Origin: DATGSL01 sp964645585
GTDB taxonomy: Bacteria; Verrucomicrobiota; Verrucomicrobiia; Opitutales; T3Sed10-336
DNA: 43,645 nt
Assembly: GCA_964645585.1 (NCBI GenBank)
Contig: CAZYAN010000035.1
Coordinates: 1-43,645, forward strand
Direction of reading: 5' to 3'
A program made the position numbers and the translations under genes. Below the pieces are notes generated by a model. The model had not been told where the DNA came from. It saw only the letters and a program-made list of their open reading frames with translations, and searched no databases. Below, in pieces: positions 14,566 through 22,511 of the stretch (within the stretch, counting starts at the first letter, position 1; the number at the start of each line of letters is the position of its first letter).

Positions 14566-16794
14566 TCAGCCGCGGAGCGGGCCTTCCTTCTGAGCCTTCT
14601 TCGAGTTCGGCGCGTAGTAATCGTAGTAGGATTTGTCGTAATACTGCGCGTAGTAATAGCCGGATACCGATAGACTCAAGTTGTTCAGAACGGCGCCAAA
14701 AACAGGGACGTTCGAATCGAGCAGGCGGCGGGCATTGTGCTTTGCCGCGGTCCGCTTGACCTTGTTAAACTTGATCGTGAACAGGACCCCGTCGACCAGC
14801 GGCAGGATTATCAGCGCATCGCTGACCGCTGCCAAAGGCGGCGTATCGAACATGATCCGATCGTAGCGCTTGCGAGCATCCGCGACAAGGCGCTCAAAGT
14901 TCTTGCTGCTCAAGATCTGCGTCGGGTTCTTCGCGCGGCCGCCCGAGGTAAGAACATCGCAATTCGGAAGAACATTCCTGTTAACGACGTCTTCGAACGG
15001 CGCTTCATCAACACAGATATCGATAACGCCCTTCTTGTTCTCGATTTCGAAGCCCTTGTGGACGTTCGGCATGCGCAAGTCGCAATCGATCACAAGCGTC
15101 CGCTCTCCGTGTCCGGCGAACGTCAGAGCCAAATTGCTAGTCGTGAAAGATTTACCTTCGCCTGGAAGCGAACTCGTAACGAGCAGCGCCTGAGCAAACT
15201 TACTCTCATTATTGAGCTTCAGACTGGAGTGGAGCGTACGGAAAGCTTCCACTACCTGCCTGTCCTCCTCATTCGCCACGACCTTGGCTTTCTGCGGAGG
15301 CGTCAGCTTCTTAATCTCCGGAACGATCCCAAGGAGAGTCAGGCCGAGCACATTCTCGATGTCGAACGCCGTCTTTACGCGATCGTCGATAAACGCGACG
15401 AAGAATGCCACCCCGAGGCCCAGGCCAAGACCGCCCAACACACCCATTGCCAGGTTCATCGGGATGTTCGGAACCGCGGGCTTAAAAGGAGGGCGGGCCT
15501 CATCGACAATCCGGGCAGACGCGCTTTCGATGCCGCTGGACATCGTCGTATCGCGCATCCGGCCGACGAGGTAAACGTAAACACCTTGCTGCACTTCAGA
15601 TTCGCGGCGCAGATTGTCGTACTCCACCGCGAGCCCGCGCAGGCGCATCAGCTCTTGTTCTTGCTCTTTGTGCTGGCGCTGAGCCTCGGCAAGGCTTCGT
15701 TTTGCCGATTCGTAATTGGTGATCAGTTTCGCGGCCGCGGACTCAAGAGCGGCTTCGAGTTCTGTCTTCGTTTGCTCCAGAGCCTCACGCGCTTGGATCA
15801 TCAAGGGGTGCTTTTCCCGATAGCGCTCCGATAGCTGCGCAAGCAGAATCCGCTTGTTTGAAAGTTCTGCTGACAACGCCTGAACCTGGGGCTGGCTTGC
15901 AATAACCGAGTAATCGGTCAAGGAGCGACCCTCCTCGCGGTAACGGTTCAAGGTCAGGTAAGCGATCTCAGCTTCATTGAAGGCGACCTCGGCCTGCGTT
16001 ACGATTTCACTGAGAGACCGCAGCTTCTGGGTGGCGATGTCGCGTGTCTCGTCGAGCGAAATGGTACCCACCTGCTCGCGATAGGCTTGCATCTTGTTCT
16101 CAACCTCCTCGACTTTACGCCGCTGGTCTTCAGCCTGAACGCGCAAATCCTCCATCGCCTTCATCGAGTCCTCGATTCGCTGCCGGAGATTGTAGTCGAT
16201 GTATTCCTCGACAAAATAATTGGCCACGGTCGCTGCCATTTCCTTGTCAGGGTGGGAGTATTGAACCATCACAAGAAGGCTCATCCGCATCGGCGATATC
16301 GTCCGGTTACGCATCAGCACTTCCACCGGGGTCAACGGATCATTTGCGCCTCCCTTCTCATACGGCCGCATGAAACGCTCACGCATATCGCCAGTAATCC
16401 GATCCGCAACCGCCTCGGCGAGCCGGACGCTTTGCATGATCTGAACCTGGGTGTTGAAATCTTCCGTCGAGCGAATCACGTGTTCGGCACCAGTCGGCCC
16501 TGTGAGTTTCCCGATCACATCCACTTCCTGGCGAAGAACTTGGACTGTCGCCGTCGCCCGGAAGATCGGCGTCTGGTTTACCGTGACGACGATCGCCAGC
16601 GAGAAAACGAGAAGGAAGCCGATCAGCACATACCAGATGCGCTCACGGAGAATCAGGAGATAATCCTTAATTCCTTTCTGAGGTGCCGCGTCACTGGGCA
16701 AATCCGAGTAGTGATAGGAGTAACCCTCGTCGTAATAATAATAACCGCTCGTAGAGCTGGAGGACTTTTTGTGACTGGATCGATCGCTGGCCAT
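14566..16794 (-). CDS. wzc: Wzc-type polysaccharide co-polymerase and tyrosine autokinase
   Basis: Inner-membrane BY-kinase that controls polymer length and export by cycles of tyrosine phosphorylation. The 742 residues comprise a cytoplasmic N-terminus, a first transmembrane helix (about 53-72), a large coiled-coil periplasmic domain (about 190-400), a second helix near 450-470 and a C-terminal kinase. Kinase motifs are Walker A SLPGEGKS (542-549), Walker A' TLVIDCDLRMP (566-576) and Walker B DRIMFDTPP (645-653). The C-terminal tail has the expected tyrosine cluster (GYYYAQYYDKSYYDYY from 712). Unusually the N-terminus has a second cluster, GYYYYDEGYSYHY (17-29). It follows wza by 26 bp and is closed by a strong terminator. 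No phosphatase (Wzb) gene is adjacent. Confidence 0.95.
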   Translation of the reverse strand: MASDRSSHKKSSSSTSGYYYYDEGYSYHYSDLPSDAAPQKGIKDYLLILRERIWYVLIGFLLVFSLAIVVTVNQTPIFRATATVQVLRQEVDVIGKLTGPTGAEHVIRSTEDFNTQVQIMQSVRLAEAVADRITGDMRERFMRPYEKGGANDPLTPVEVLMRNRTISPMRMSLLVMVQYSHPDKEMAATVANYFVEEYIDYNLRQRIEDSMKAMEDLRVQAEDQRRKVEEVENKMQAYREQVGTISLDETRDIATQKLRSLSEIVTQAEVAFNEAEIAYLTLNRYREEGRSLTDYSVIASQPQVQALSAELSNKRILLAQLSERYREKHPLMIQAREALEQTKTELEAALESAAAKLITNYESAKRSLAEAQRQHKEQEQELMRLRGLAVEYDNLRRESEVQQGVYVYLVGRMRDTTMSSGIESASARIVDEARPPFKPAVPNIPMNLAMGVLGGLGLGLGVAFFVAFIDDRVKTAFDIENVLGLTLLGIVPEIKKLTPPQKAKVVANEEDRQVVEAFRTLHSSLKLNNESKFAQALLVTSSLPGEGKSFTTSNLALTFAGHGERTLVIDCDLRMPNVHKGFEIENKKGVIDICVDEAPFEDVVNRNVLPNCDVLTSGGRAKNPTQILSSKNFERLVADARKRYDRIMFDTPPLAAVSDALIILPLVDGVLFTIKFNKVKRTAAKHNARRLLDSNVPVFGAVLNNLSLSVSGYYYAQYYDKSYYDYYAPNSKKAQKEGPLRG

Positions 16795-16820
16795 GCAAGT
16801 AGGTCGTTGGGCGTTCTATA

Positions 16821-17441
16821 TTAGAAAATTCGCTCGGGCACGTAGATTGTGTCGTCCTTTTCGAGTGTCCAGAGCGTGGAATCCGCACCGCCTTGAATCA
16901 ATGCTTCGACATTCACGCGGTAACGGACCGGTTCGCCGTCGCGGCCAATTCTTGTGAGAATCACCCCGCTCTTCCTGGCGAGACGATTGAAACCGCCTGC
17001 ACGCGAAATCGCGTCGAGCAGTGTCATTTCCTCATCCGGCGGAAACAGAACGGTGCCAGGAGCGTTGACGGCCCCCAGAACGTTAACACGACGCTGCGAA
17101 AACTCCAGGATCAGGAGATTGATCTGCGGATTGACCAAGTAATCCGCGTTATAAAGATCGTGGATCATCTTCTCGGCTTCAGCGACGGTCTTACCCTTCA
17201 GGTTGACCGCGCCGATCAGGGGGAGCTGGACCATGCCGTTCTGAGGAATGCGGAATTCCTGCATCAGGTCAGGCTCCTGGTAGACCTGCATCCGCAGGAC
17301 ATCCGCCTGCTGGATCACATAGTTTTCGGGAGGCGCCTCGGCGACCTGATCCGACGCGCCTTCAACTTGCTGCGTCTCCTGGCCGACAGCGCCGTGGCAG
17401 AAGCCAAGCAATGCGAGCAATAGTAGAAATTTCGGATTCAT
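16821..17441 (-). CDS. Polysaccharide export protein, short Wza/OPX type
   Basis: Secreted outer-membrane or periplasmic export protein. From the ATG chosen, 206 residues include a signal peptide (FLLLLALLGFCHGAVG), the poly-export domain (YVIQQADVLRMQVYQEPDLM through LKGKTVAEAEKMI) and one SLBB domain (RRVNVLGAVNAPGTVLFP through LLDAISRAGGFN). It is far shorter than E. coli Wza (379 residues) and lacks the C-terminal helix that forms Wza's outer-membrane pore. It should need a separate pore; the beta-barrel gene just upstream is the candidate. The cysteine in the signal region has Phe before it, so lipidation is doubtful. An in-frame ATG six codons upstream (17459) is an alternative start. 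wzc follows by 26 bp. Confidence 0.9.
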   Translation of the reverse strand: MNPKFLLLLALLGFCHGAVGQETQQVEGASDQVAEAPPENYVIQQADVLRMQVYQEPDLMQEFRIPQNGMVQLPLIGAVNLKGKTVAEAEKMIHDLYNADYLVNPQINLLILEFSQRRVNVLGAVNAPGTVLFPPDEEMTLLDAISRAGGFNRLARKSGVILTRIGRDGEPVRYRVNVEALIQGGADSTLWTLEKDDTIYVPERIF

Positions 17442-17461
17442 TGGTCTGTTCGATGACATCC

Positions 17462-17501
17462 AAAAAAAGAAGAAGATCAAAAAAAATTTTTGATCTTCTT
17501 C
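17462..17501 (-). terminator. AT-rich perfect hairpin with T-tract between barrel and wza genes
   Basis: GAAGAAGATCAAAAA and TTTTTGATCTTCTTC form a perfect 15-bp stem with a 3-nt loop (17469-17501). On the minus strand seven Ts follow. It lies between the beta-barrel stop codon and the wza start, so it may act as a partial terminator or attenuator within the operon. The stem is A+T-rich, which makes strong termination less certain. Confidence 0.65.
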
Positions 17502-17530
17502 AAATTTTTGGCAGCGCGTGCCGCCAGCTC

Positions 17531-18745
17531 TTAATATCGCAGAGAAGCGGAAACGCTGAAGATGTTGTTGTCGAACTCGAGCGCGTCGATGGTCGAATCG
17601 TTCGTCCGATAAATGTAGGTGGCGGAAAGATCAACGTACCGGATCGGCGAGTAGGTAAGGCCCGCGTGAAGGTCAAGAGTCTCATCTTCCCGGCGAACTC
17701 CCCCGACCCGCTCATAATTACGCTCGTAGTAGTTCACGCCGGCACTGCCGGTGAGCAGATGGTTGAACGCGTGACGCAGGCCAACGCCGCCACCCGTGCG
17801 CGTGTGCGTTGCACCTTGACCGCCGGTATCAAAGTCACGGAACAGGCCGACCAAGATGGTTGTGCTCGCGGTCGTGAAGTGAGAGAAATCGACCTCGAAG
17901 GAGAGAGTGTCGCGGTTGCTGCCTCCGTCAACCTCGCGGAGCTGATAACCGACATTTGCCTCACCCATCAGCTTCGGAGCGACTTCACCGCGAACGCCAA
18001 CGTTAAAGTAGTGGTCGTCGGTATCGGCAACGTCATTGGCCGGTCCAAAAACCGGAGGATTGATGCCGATCAAGTTGCGGCGCCGGCCATTATCGGTGTG
18101 CCGGAAACGGTACCCGACACTCACATCGACTTGCGGACGCAATGCATAGTAGAAATTAACGGGAACCGTATAGGAGTCACGATCGACGAAGAGCGGCGAC
18201 TCGAAATCTCTCTGATAGTATTGAAAGCCCAGCGAAGCGGAAGTCAGCTCGCTGATCTCATACTCGCCGCGGACTCCTGCACGGATCTCCTCGCGTTCGA
18301 TCAGCTGGTCGGGGATGCCAACGGTCAGCAAGCTCGCGTCCGGCTGGTTCAATTCCTGATAACTCGCGTTGACGCGCAGATCGAGCCGAGCCTGATTCAT
18401 GTAAGCTTCGAAGAAGACGTTCGAGAGCTCATCGTCGAGATCGTCGTTGTCGTCGTAGCGATAAAAATCCTCGCGGTAGTAAATATTGATGTTCGCGTTC
18501 TGCCGGGAGCCGATATTCAGCTCAAGTCCCGGCGAGAGAATGAAAATCGTATCCGACTCCTCATTGTCGTCCGACAGGAAAATGTTGTCGTCAACGCGCA
18601 CGGTAGCGCTGCCATTAAAGTAGAGATCGGTCTGCTCCCCAATGGTCACAAGGGCGCCGGCGCTCGGCGTCACAAATGGAAAAACGAGGAGAGATGTCAG
18701 CCAAAAAGCTCGACGGTTGTGGATTGCGTTTCGGTTCTTGGTCAT
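17531..18745 (-). CDS. Outer-membrane beta-barrel protein of exopolysaccharide export
   Basis: 404-residue protein with a signal peptide (roughly residues 12-31) followed by alternating amphipathic strands rich in aromatic and acidic residues. Examples are INIYYREDFYRYDD, RLDLRVNASYQELNQ, ASLGFQYYQRDFESP and VDVSVGYRFRHTD. The C-terminus IFSVSASLRY ends in an aromatic residue, matching a BAM insertion signal. This resembles the 16-18-stranded barrels found in some exopolysaccharide clusters alongside short OPX proteins. Position supports the link: it is directly upstream of the short wza and wzc genes on the same strand. It probably provides the outer-membrane pore that the short Wza lacks. 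Hairpins lie on both sides of the gene. Confidence 0.8.
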   Translation of the reverse strand: MTKNRNAIHNRRAFWLTSLLVFPFVTPSAGALVTIGEQTDLYFNGSATVRVDDNIFLSDDNEESDTIFILSPGLELNIGSRQNANINIYYREDFYRYDDNDDLDDELSNVFFEAYMNQARLDLRVNASYQELNQPDASLLTVGIPDQLIEREEIRAGVRGEYEISELTSASLGFQYYQRDFESPLFVDRDSYTVPVNFYYALRPQVDVSVGYRFRHTDNGRRRNLIGINPPVFGPANDVADTDDHYFNVGVRGEVAPKLMGEANVGYQLREVDGGSNRDTLSFEVDFSHFTTASTTILVGLFRDFDTGGQGATHTRTGGGVGLRHAFNHLLTGSAGVNYYERNYERVGGVRREDETLDLHAGLTYSPIRYVDLSATYIYRTNDSTIDALEFDNNIFSVSASLRY

Positions 18746-18784
18746 GTTTCAGAGAATTGTAGCTGAGGAAAGGAGAGGCTGTGC

Positions 18785-18813
18785 GTCCCCGCCCGTCCTT
18801 GGCGGGCGGGGAC
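18785..18813 (-). terminator. GC-rich 11-bp hairpin between secreted-protein and barrel genes
   Basis: GTCCCCGCCCG and CGGGCGGGGAC form a perfect stem with a 7-nt loop. No T-tract follows on the minus strand, so it is more likely an mRNA-stabilising or processing hairpin than a full terminator. Confidence 0.5.
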
Positions 18814-18825
18814 ACGGGAAAGGGA

Positions 18826-19344
18826 TTAAGGATTAGCCGACGGGCTGATCACCTTGCTGTCAGGATCATAATCGGACCCGGCGGTCGACGGCTGGCTGGT
18901 GCGCCCGATCGGGCCAAGGTTGCCGTCGCGAACGACCTGCTGAAGAGCGAGTGTCACCGCGTTCGTAATCGTCGATTCCATTGCCGGGGTCGTCGCGTTC
19001 CGGGCACCCAATACGATTTCTGGTGCCAGGGCAGGCCGGAAATTGACGGCGTGAATCAGCAGCCGTTCAACGGCTTCTTCCGTGACCTCCGGCATTCCGG
19101 CGATCGCCCCAAAGATGATGCCCTCCGTCAATTCCGGAAATTCCGCCATCAGCCGGTCGGTGATTTCGGTAATCTGGCCGGGCGCGGAGCTCACCGCCTC
19201 TTCAACGAGGCTGGCAACATTTTCCGGGTTTTCGGCGACGGCGGCGACGAGCGCGTCCAAGTCCACCGCATTCTGTTGCCCGAAGACAGCAGCAGCCGCT
19301 CCCAGGAAGAATGCAAGAATTGTCAGTTTTAAAGTTTTTTTCAT
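18826..19344 (-). CDS. Small secreted helical protein, unknown
   Basis: 172-residue protein with a clear signal peptide (MKKTLKLTILAFFLGAAAA, cleavage near residue 22). It has an acidic helical body in which similar segments recur (ENPENVASLVEEAVSSAP; EFPELTEGIIFGAIAGMP; MPEVTEEAVERLLIHAV), then a low-complexity tail with Ser, Pro and Asp. I do not recognise a family. It is the first gene of the exopolysaccharide export operon, with AGAAGGAA as ribosome site before the ATG, and is divergent from the TPR gene. A periplasmic accessory or structural role in polymer export is inferred from context only. Confidence 0.75.
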   Translation of the reverse strand: MKKTLKLTILAFFLGAAAAVFGQQNAVDLDALVAAVAENPENVASLVEEAVSSAPGQITEITDRLMAEFPELTEGIIFGAIAGMPEVTEEAVERLLIHAVNFRPALAPEIVLGARNATTPAMESTITNAVTLALQQVVRDGNLGPIGRTSQPSTAGSDYDPDSKVISPSANP

Positions 19345-19515
19345 TACGTTCCTTCTCTTTCAATATTTTGACTGAAACACCCAAAAGATTCGTGTAACGC
19401 GAAAGCCAAACGATTTACGAGTGTTCTGTCGAACATTTATTTTTCTTTTCTTGCTCTGAGGAAAATAGGGGAGTTAGCCTTCCAATTCACAACTTTTTCC
19501 GAAAGTTCCCCTCTT

Positions 19516-21153
19516 ATGGCAAGTATTTTTAAAAAGGGCGACGCACTTTTTGGCTTTTTTAAAAGCGGCCGCAATAAGAATGGCGAAATTGTCTTCCGCC
19601 CGGTCTTGGGGCGGGTTTTCGTTCTCTTGGCGGCTCTCGCGATCGTCGGCTGGGTTTCTTCAGCCTTCGCGTTGATGCTTTTTGTCAAACATGCGCGCGG
19701 GTTTGATGGCGGTCATTACACGGACATTCTTTTCTACCCGTGGCGCAAGGAGGCTTACCAGACGGCATGGGGGGAGGAGTTCATTGAACAGGGCATCGCG
19801 CTTCTTGAGGAGGGTGAATTCGCCGAGGGGATTCGCCGTATCCAGATCGGTCACACAAAATCCCCCTCGAACCTCAAAGCTCGCCTGCTGCTGGCCGAGA
19901 TCCACTCGGCGCGAGGAAGGCCCGAAAAGGCGAGTGAAATCCTGCGGGAAGGCATTCCGTATCTCGGAGAAGATGACCTCGATTACCTCCGCACAACGCT
20001 TCGCGTGCTCCTCCACAATCAAGAGGATGACGCCGTTTTGGCCATTGCCGAAAATGTTCTTTCGGACCAGCCGATCCTCACGCCCCGGACCCAGATCACC
20101 GCTCTCGCTGCCGCCACGGCCGCATTTTACCGCGGAAGCTATGATCAGTCCGAGGATCTCCTGACGGATTACGATTTGACCGACCATTCCGAAGGGAGGA
20201 TTCTCCTTGCCCGAATCGATTGGGAACGCGGCCGCCAGGAGGAAGCGCTCGACCGCTTGGAGAAGCTCGCGAGCCGCCTGACCAAACAAGACGAAGTTTA
20301 CATGCTTCTCGCCCGCTATTACCGGGAACTCGGGGATCACGCGAAAGCACACAACTACGCGGTCATGCGCCAGGTCAACAACCCGCTCGACGCCGCCCCG
20401 CGCATCGCACTTCTTCATTCGTATCACGACCGGGGAGAGTTCGACCGCGTCGCCCGCGAAACCGACCGACTTCTTCAGGATTTCAAGGAAGACCAAGAAG
20501 CTTTGATGGGGCTCGGCGAATTCGCGGCCCAGAAGGGCGACGCTGAACTTTGCCGCCGGGTTTTTCGCACCGCCGATACCGCCGGCCTCCCGCTCAATCT
20601 GTTCGCGATCTTAGTCAGTGAGGCCCACCTCGCCGCCAAAGAATACCAGGAAGCGATCTGGTTTCTCGAAAGCCATTCGGATCAGAACGAAGGGTTCGCG
20701 GATAAATATGGCGCCCTCCTGAACGGAGTCTACGCGGTCGCCTACCTCGGGCTCGGGGACGAGGAACGAAGCGAGGGATACCTCAAGCGCCTGCTGAATT
20801 CCCGGAACCTTCGCGCCGAGAACTTCCTCGTAACCTCGCGCCGAATCATGGAACTCGGCAAAAAGGAGTCCGCCCGGCGCCTGATCCAGCATGCTCACAA
20901 CGTCGACCCGCGCAACCAAGCGGCCTTGATTGAATTGATCCGCCTCGACCTCGAACTCGGACGGACGCAGGATCTCGTCTCAAGCATCCAAAAGCTTCTG
21001 ACCATGCGCAAGCCGCCCCGGATGCTTCTGGAAGACTCGATTGCCCGCCTCGGCGGCGACCAGTTTCTCTTCCTGCCCGATCGCCACGAACTCCTGGAGT
21101 CAATCCGCGGCGCGATCACCAGCAGCGGCAAGGCCCCGGTTACTCACTCGTAG
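19516..21153 (+). CDS. Membrane-anchored TPR protein
   Basis: 545-residue protein with a basic N-terminus, one transmembrane helix at about residues 33-56 and then a long array of helical hairpins of TPR type. Examples are EQGIALLEEGEFAEGIRRIQ, ARLLLAEIHSARGRPEKASE, EVYMLLARYYRELGDHAKAH and RLIQHAHNVDPRNQAALIEL. The topology puts the TPR part in the periplasm if the positive-inside rule holds. It is divergent from the exopolysaccharide export operon across 171 bp and probably shares its regulatory region. It may act as a scaffold comparable in principle to TPR proteins of alginate or cellulose export, but no specific family is recognised. Its last 14 bp overlap the convergent CNNM/HlyC gene. 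Confidence 0.78.
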   Translation: MASIFKKGDALFGFFKSGRNKNGEIVFRPVLGRVFVLLAALAIVGWVSSAFALMLFVKHARGFDGGHYTDILFYPWRKEAYQTAWGEEFIEQGIALLEEGEFAEGIRRIQIGHTKSPSNLKARLLLAEIHSARGRPEKASEILREGIPYLGEDDLDYLRTTLRVLLHNQEDDAVLAIAENVLSDQPILTPRTQITALAAATAAFYRGSYDQSEDLLTDYDLTDHSEGRILLARIDWERGRQEEALDRLEKLASRLTKQDEVYMLLARYYRELGDHAKAHNYAVMRQVNNPLDAAPRIALLHSYHDRGEFDRVARETDRLLQDFKEDQEALMGLGEFAAQKGDAELCRRVFRTADTAGLPLNLFAILVSEAHLAAKEYQEAIWFLESHSDQNEGFADKYGALLNGVYAVAYLGLGDEERSEGYLKRLLNSRNLRAENFLVTSRRIMELGKKESARRLIQHAHNVDPRNQAALIELIRLDLELGRTQDLVSSIQKLLTMRKPPRMLLEDSIARLGGDQFLFLPDRHELLESIRGAITSSGKAPVTHS

Positions 21154-22441
21154 GCGCGTCCTCGGCGGCGCTCAGCACCCGGACGCGCGCGGCCGTGACG
21201 CGCTTTTCATTGACGCCGGTCACCCGAATCTCCAAACGCCCGGCAACAAACGTCGTTTCCTTAACCGGCATGCGTCCCAGACTCGACGTGATATAGCCGC
21301 CGAATGTCGACACTTCCGTCTCCTCGATCTCCACACCCAGCGCTTCCGCAACGTCGTGAATCGGCGCAAGGCCGTCAACCAGGAACTCGCTGTCGCCAAG
21401 CGGCTTGATCAAATCTTCCTCACGGTCGAATTCATCCTGAATATCGCCGACGAGCTCCTCGAGAACATCCTCCAAGGTGACCGCGCCGACCGTCCCGCCA
21501 AATTCGTCCTGAACCAGCGCCATATGCCGGCGCTGACGCAACAGGCGCTGCAAAACGACATCGAGCGGATCGTCAGGGGAAAACCGCAGGATGTCGCGCT
21601 TCATCTTCCGCAAATCAATTTCCCGCCAATCTCCGCGGAACCGGAAAATATCCTTGATGTGGACCAGCCCGATGCAGCGATCAAGGTCGCCTTCGCAGAG
21701 CGGAAATCGTGTGTGCCCCGTCTTTCGCGCGATTTCCAGGTTCGTCTCATTGCTGTCGGTCAAATCAAAATACTGGATACGGTTTCGCGGCAGCAAGATG
21801 TCCTGCACCACTCGCTTGCGGAGATCGATCGTGTTCTTGAGGATCATCTCCATGATCGGCGACAGTTCCTCGCCTCTGCGCAAGAGGGACCGAATTTGCA
21901 CCTCGACATCAAGCAGATTGGTCTCCGCCTCGACATCGACGCCGAGCATCCGGTACGGCCGAGCCGCCAGACGCGACAATACCCGCACCACCGGCCCCAG
22001 GAGAAACCGCAGCGGATAAATCACCAGCGCCGCCACCCGCAGGACCGCGACTGGATGACTCAGCGCAAGCGCCCTTGGAACGAGTTCCCCGATCAGAAAG
22101 TGCAGGCAGACAGCGACAGCAAACGCCGCCGCCGGGATCACAGCGGTCAGCACCGGAACGCGCACGGCAGCGGCAATCACTTCGATTGGTCCCACCAAGG
22201 CAAAACCGAGCCCGACTGTCGTCAGGTTGACGCCGAGCCGCACGACGCGCGAGTGGTGGTTGACATCAGCGGCCAGCGCCGAGGCAAGGGACGGCATTTC
22301 GCGCCGGTCCGCCTTCTTCCCAAATCGTCCCAGGCTGAGCTGGACTACCGCGAAATCGCCCGCCACCAGCAGCGCGTTCAGGCCGATCAAACCAGCCACC
22401 AGAAAAAGCGATGGCCATAAGCCGGATGTGGTTGCGTCCAT
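21140..22441 (-). CDS. CNNM/HlyC-CorC family membrane protein
   Basis: 433-residue protein with the three-part architecture of the family. A DUF21/CNNM transmembrane domain (residues 1 to about 190; NALLVAGDFAVVQLSLGRF) comes first. A CBS-domain pair follows (about 200-330; VQDILLPRNRIQYFDLTDSN and LVHIKDIFRFRG). The C-terminal transporter-associated domain comes last (DSEFLVDGLAPIHDVAEALG; ITSSLGRMPVKE). Relatives are implicated in Mg2+ or other divalent cation homeostasis, although many are misnamed hemolysins. It lies 70 bp downstream of hisC on the same strand and overlaps the convergent TPR gene by 14 bp. Confidence 0.9.
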   Translation of the reverse strand: MDATTSGLWPSLFLVAGLIGLNALLVAGDFAVVQLSLGRFGKKADRREMPSLASALAADVNHHSRVVRLGVNLTTVGLGFALVGPIEVIAAAVRVPVLTAVIPAAAFAVAVCLHFLIGELVPRALALSHPVAVLRVAALVIYPLRFLLGPVVRVLSRLAARPYRMLGVDVEAETNLLDVEVQIRSLLRRGEELSPIMEMILKNTIDLRKRVVQDILLPRNRIQYFDLTDSNETNLEIARKTGHTRFPLCEGDLDRCIGLVHIKDIFRFRGDWREIDLRKMKRDILRFSPDDPLDVVLQRLLRQRRHMALVQDEFGGTVGAVTLEDVLEELVGDIQDEFDREEDLIKPLGDSEFLVDGLAPIHDVAEALGVEIEETEVSTFGGYITSSLGRMPVKETTFVAGRLEIRVTGVNEKRVTAARVRVLSAAEDAPTSE

Positions 22442-22511
22442 TCCGCTACCCGCGCCTATCCTTTCCGTCTTTCACGACAAATTCCGCCCTTCTGAAACCC
22501 GGGGACCCCGC

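Noticed and set aside
17411..18766. Plus-strand 451-codon frame opposite the beta-barrel gene
   Set aside because: The minus strand has a signal peptide, amphipathic strands and a BAM signal; the plus frame has none and is a mirror of it.
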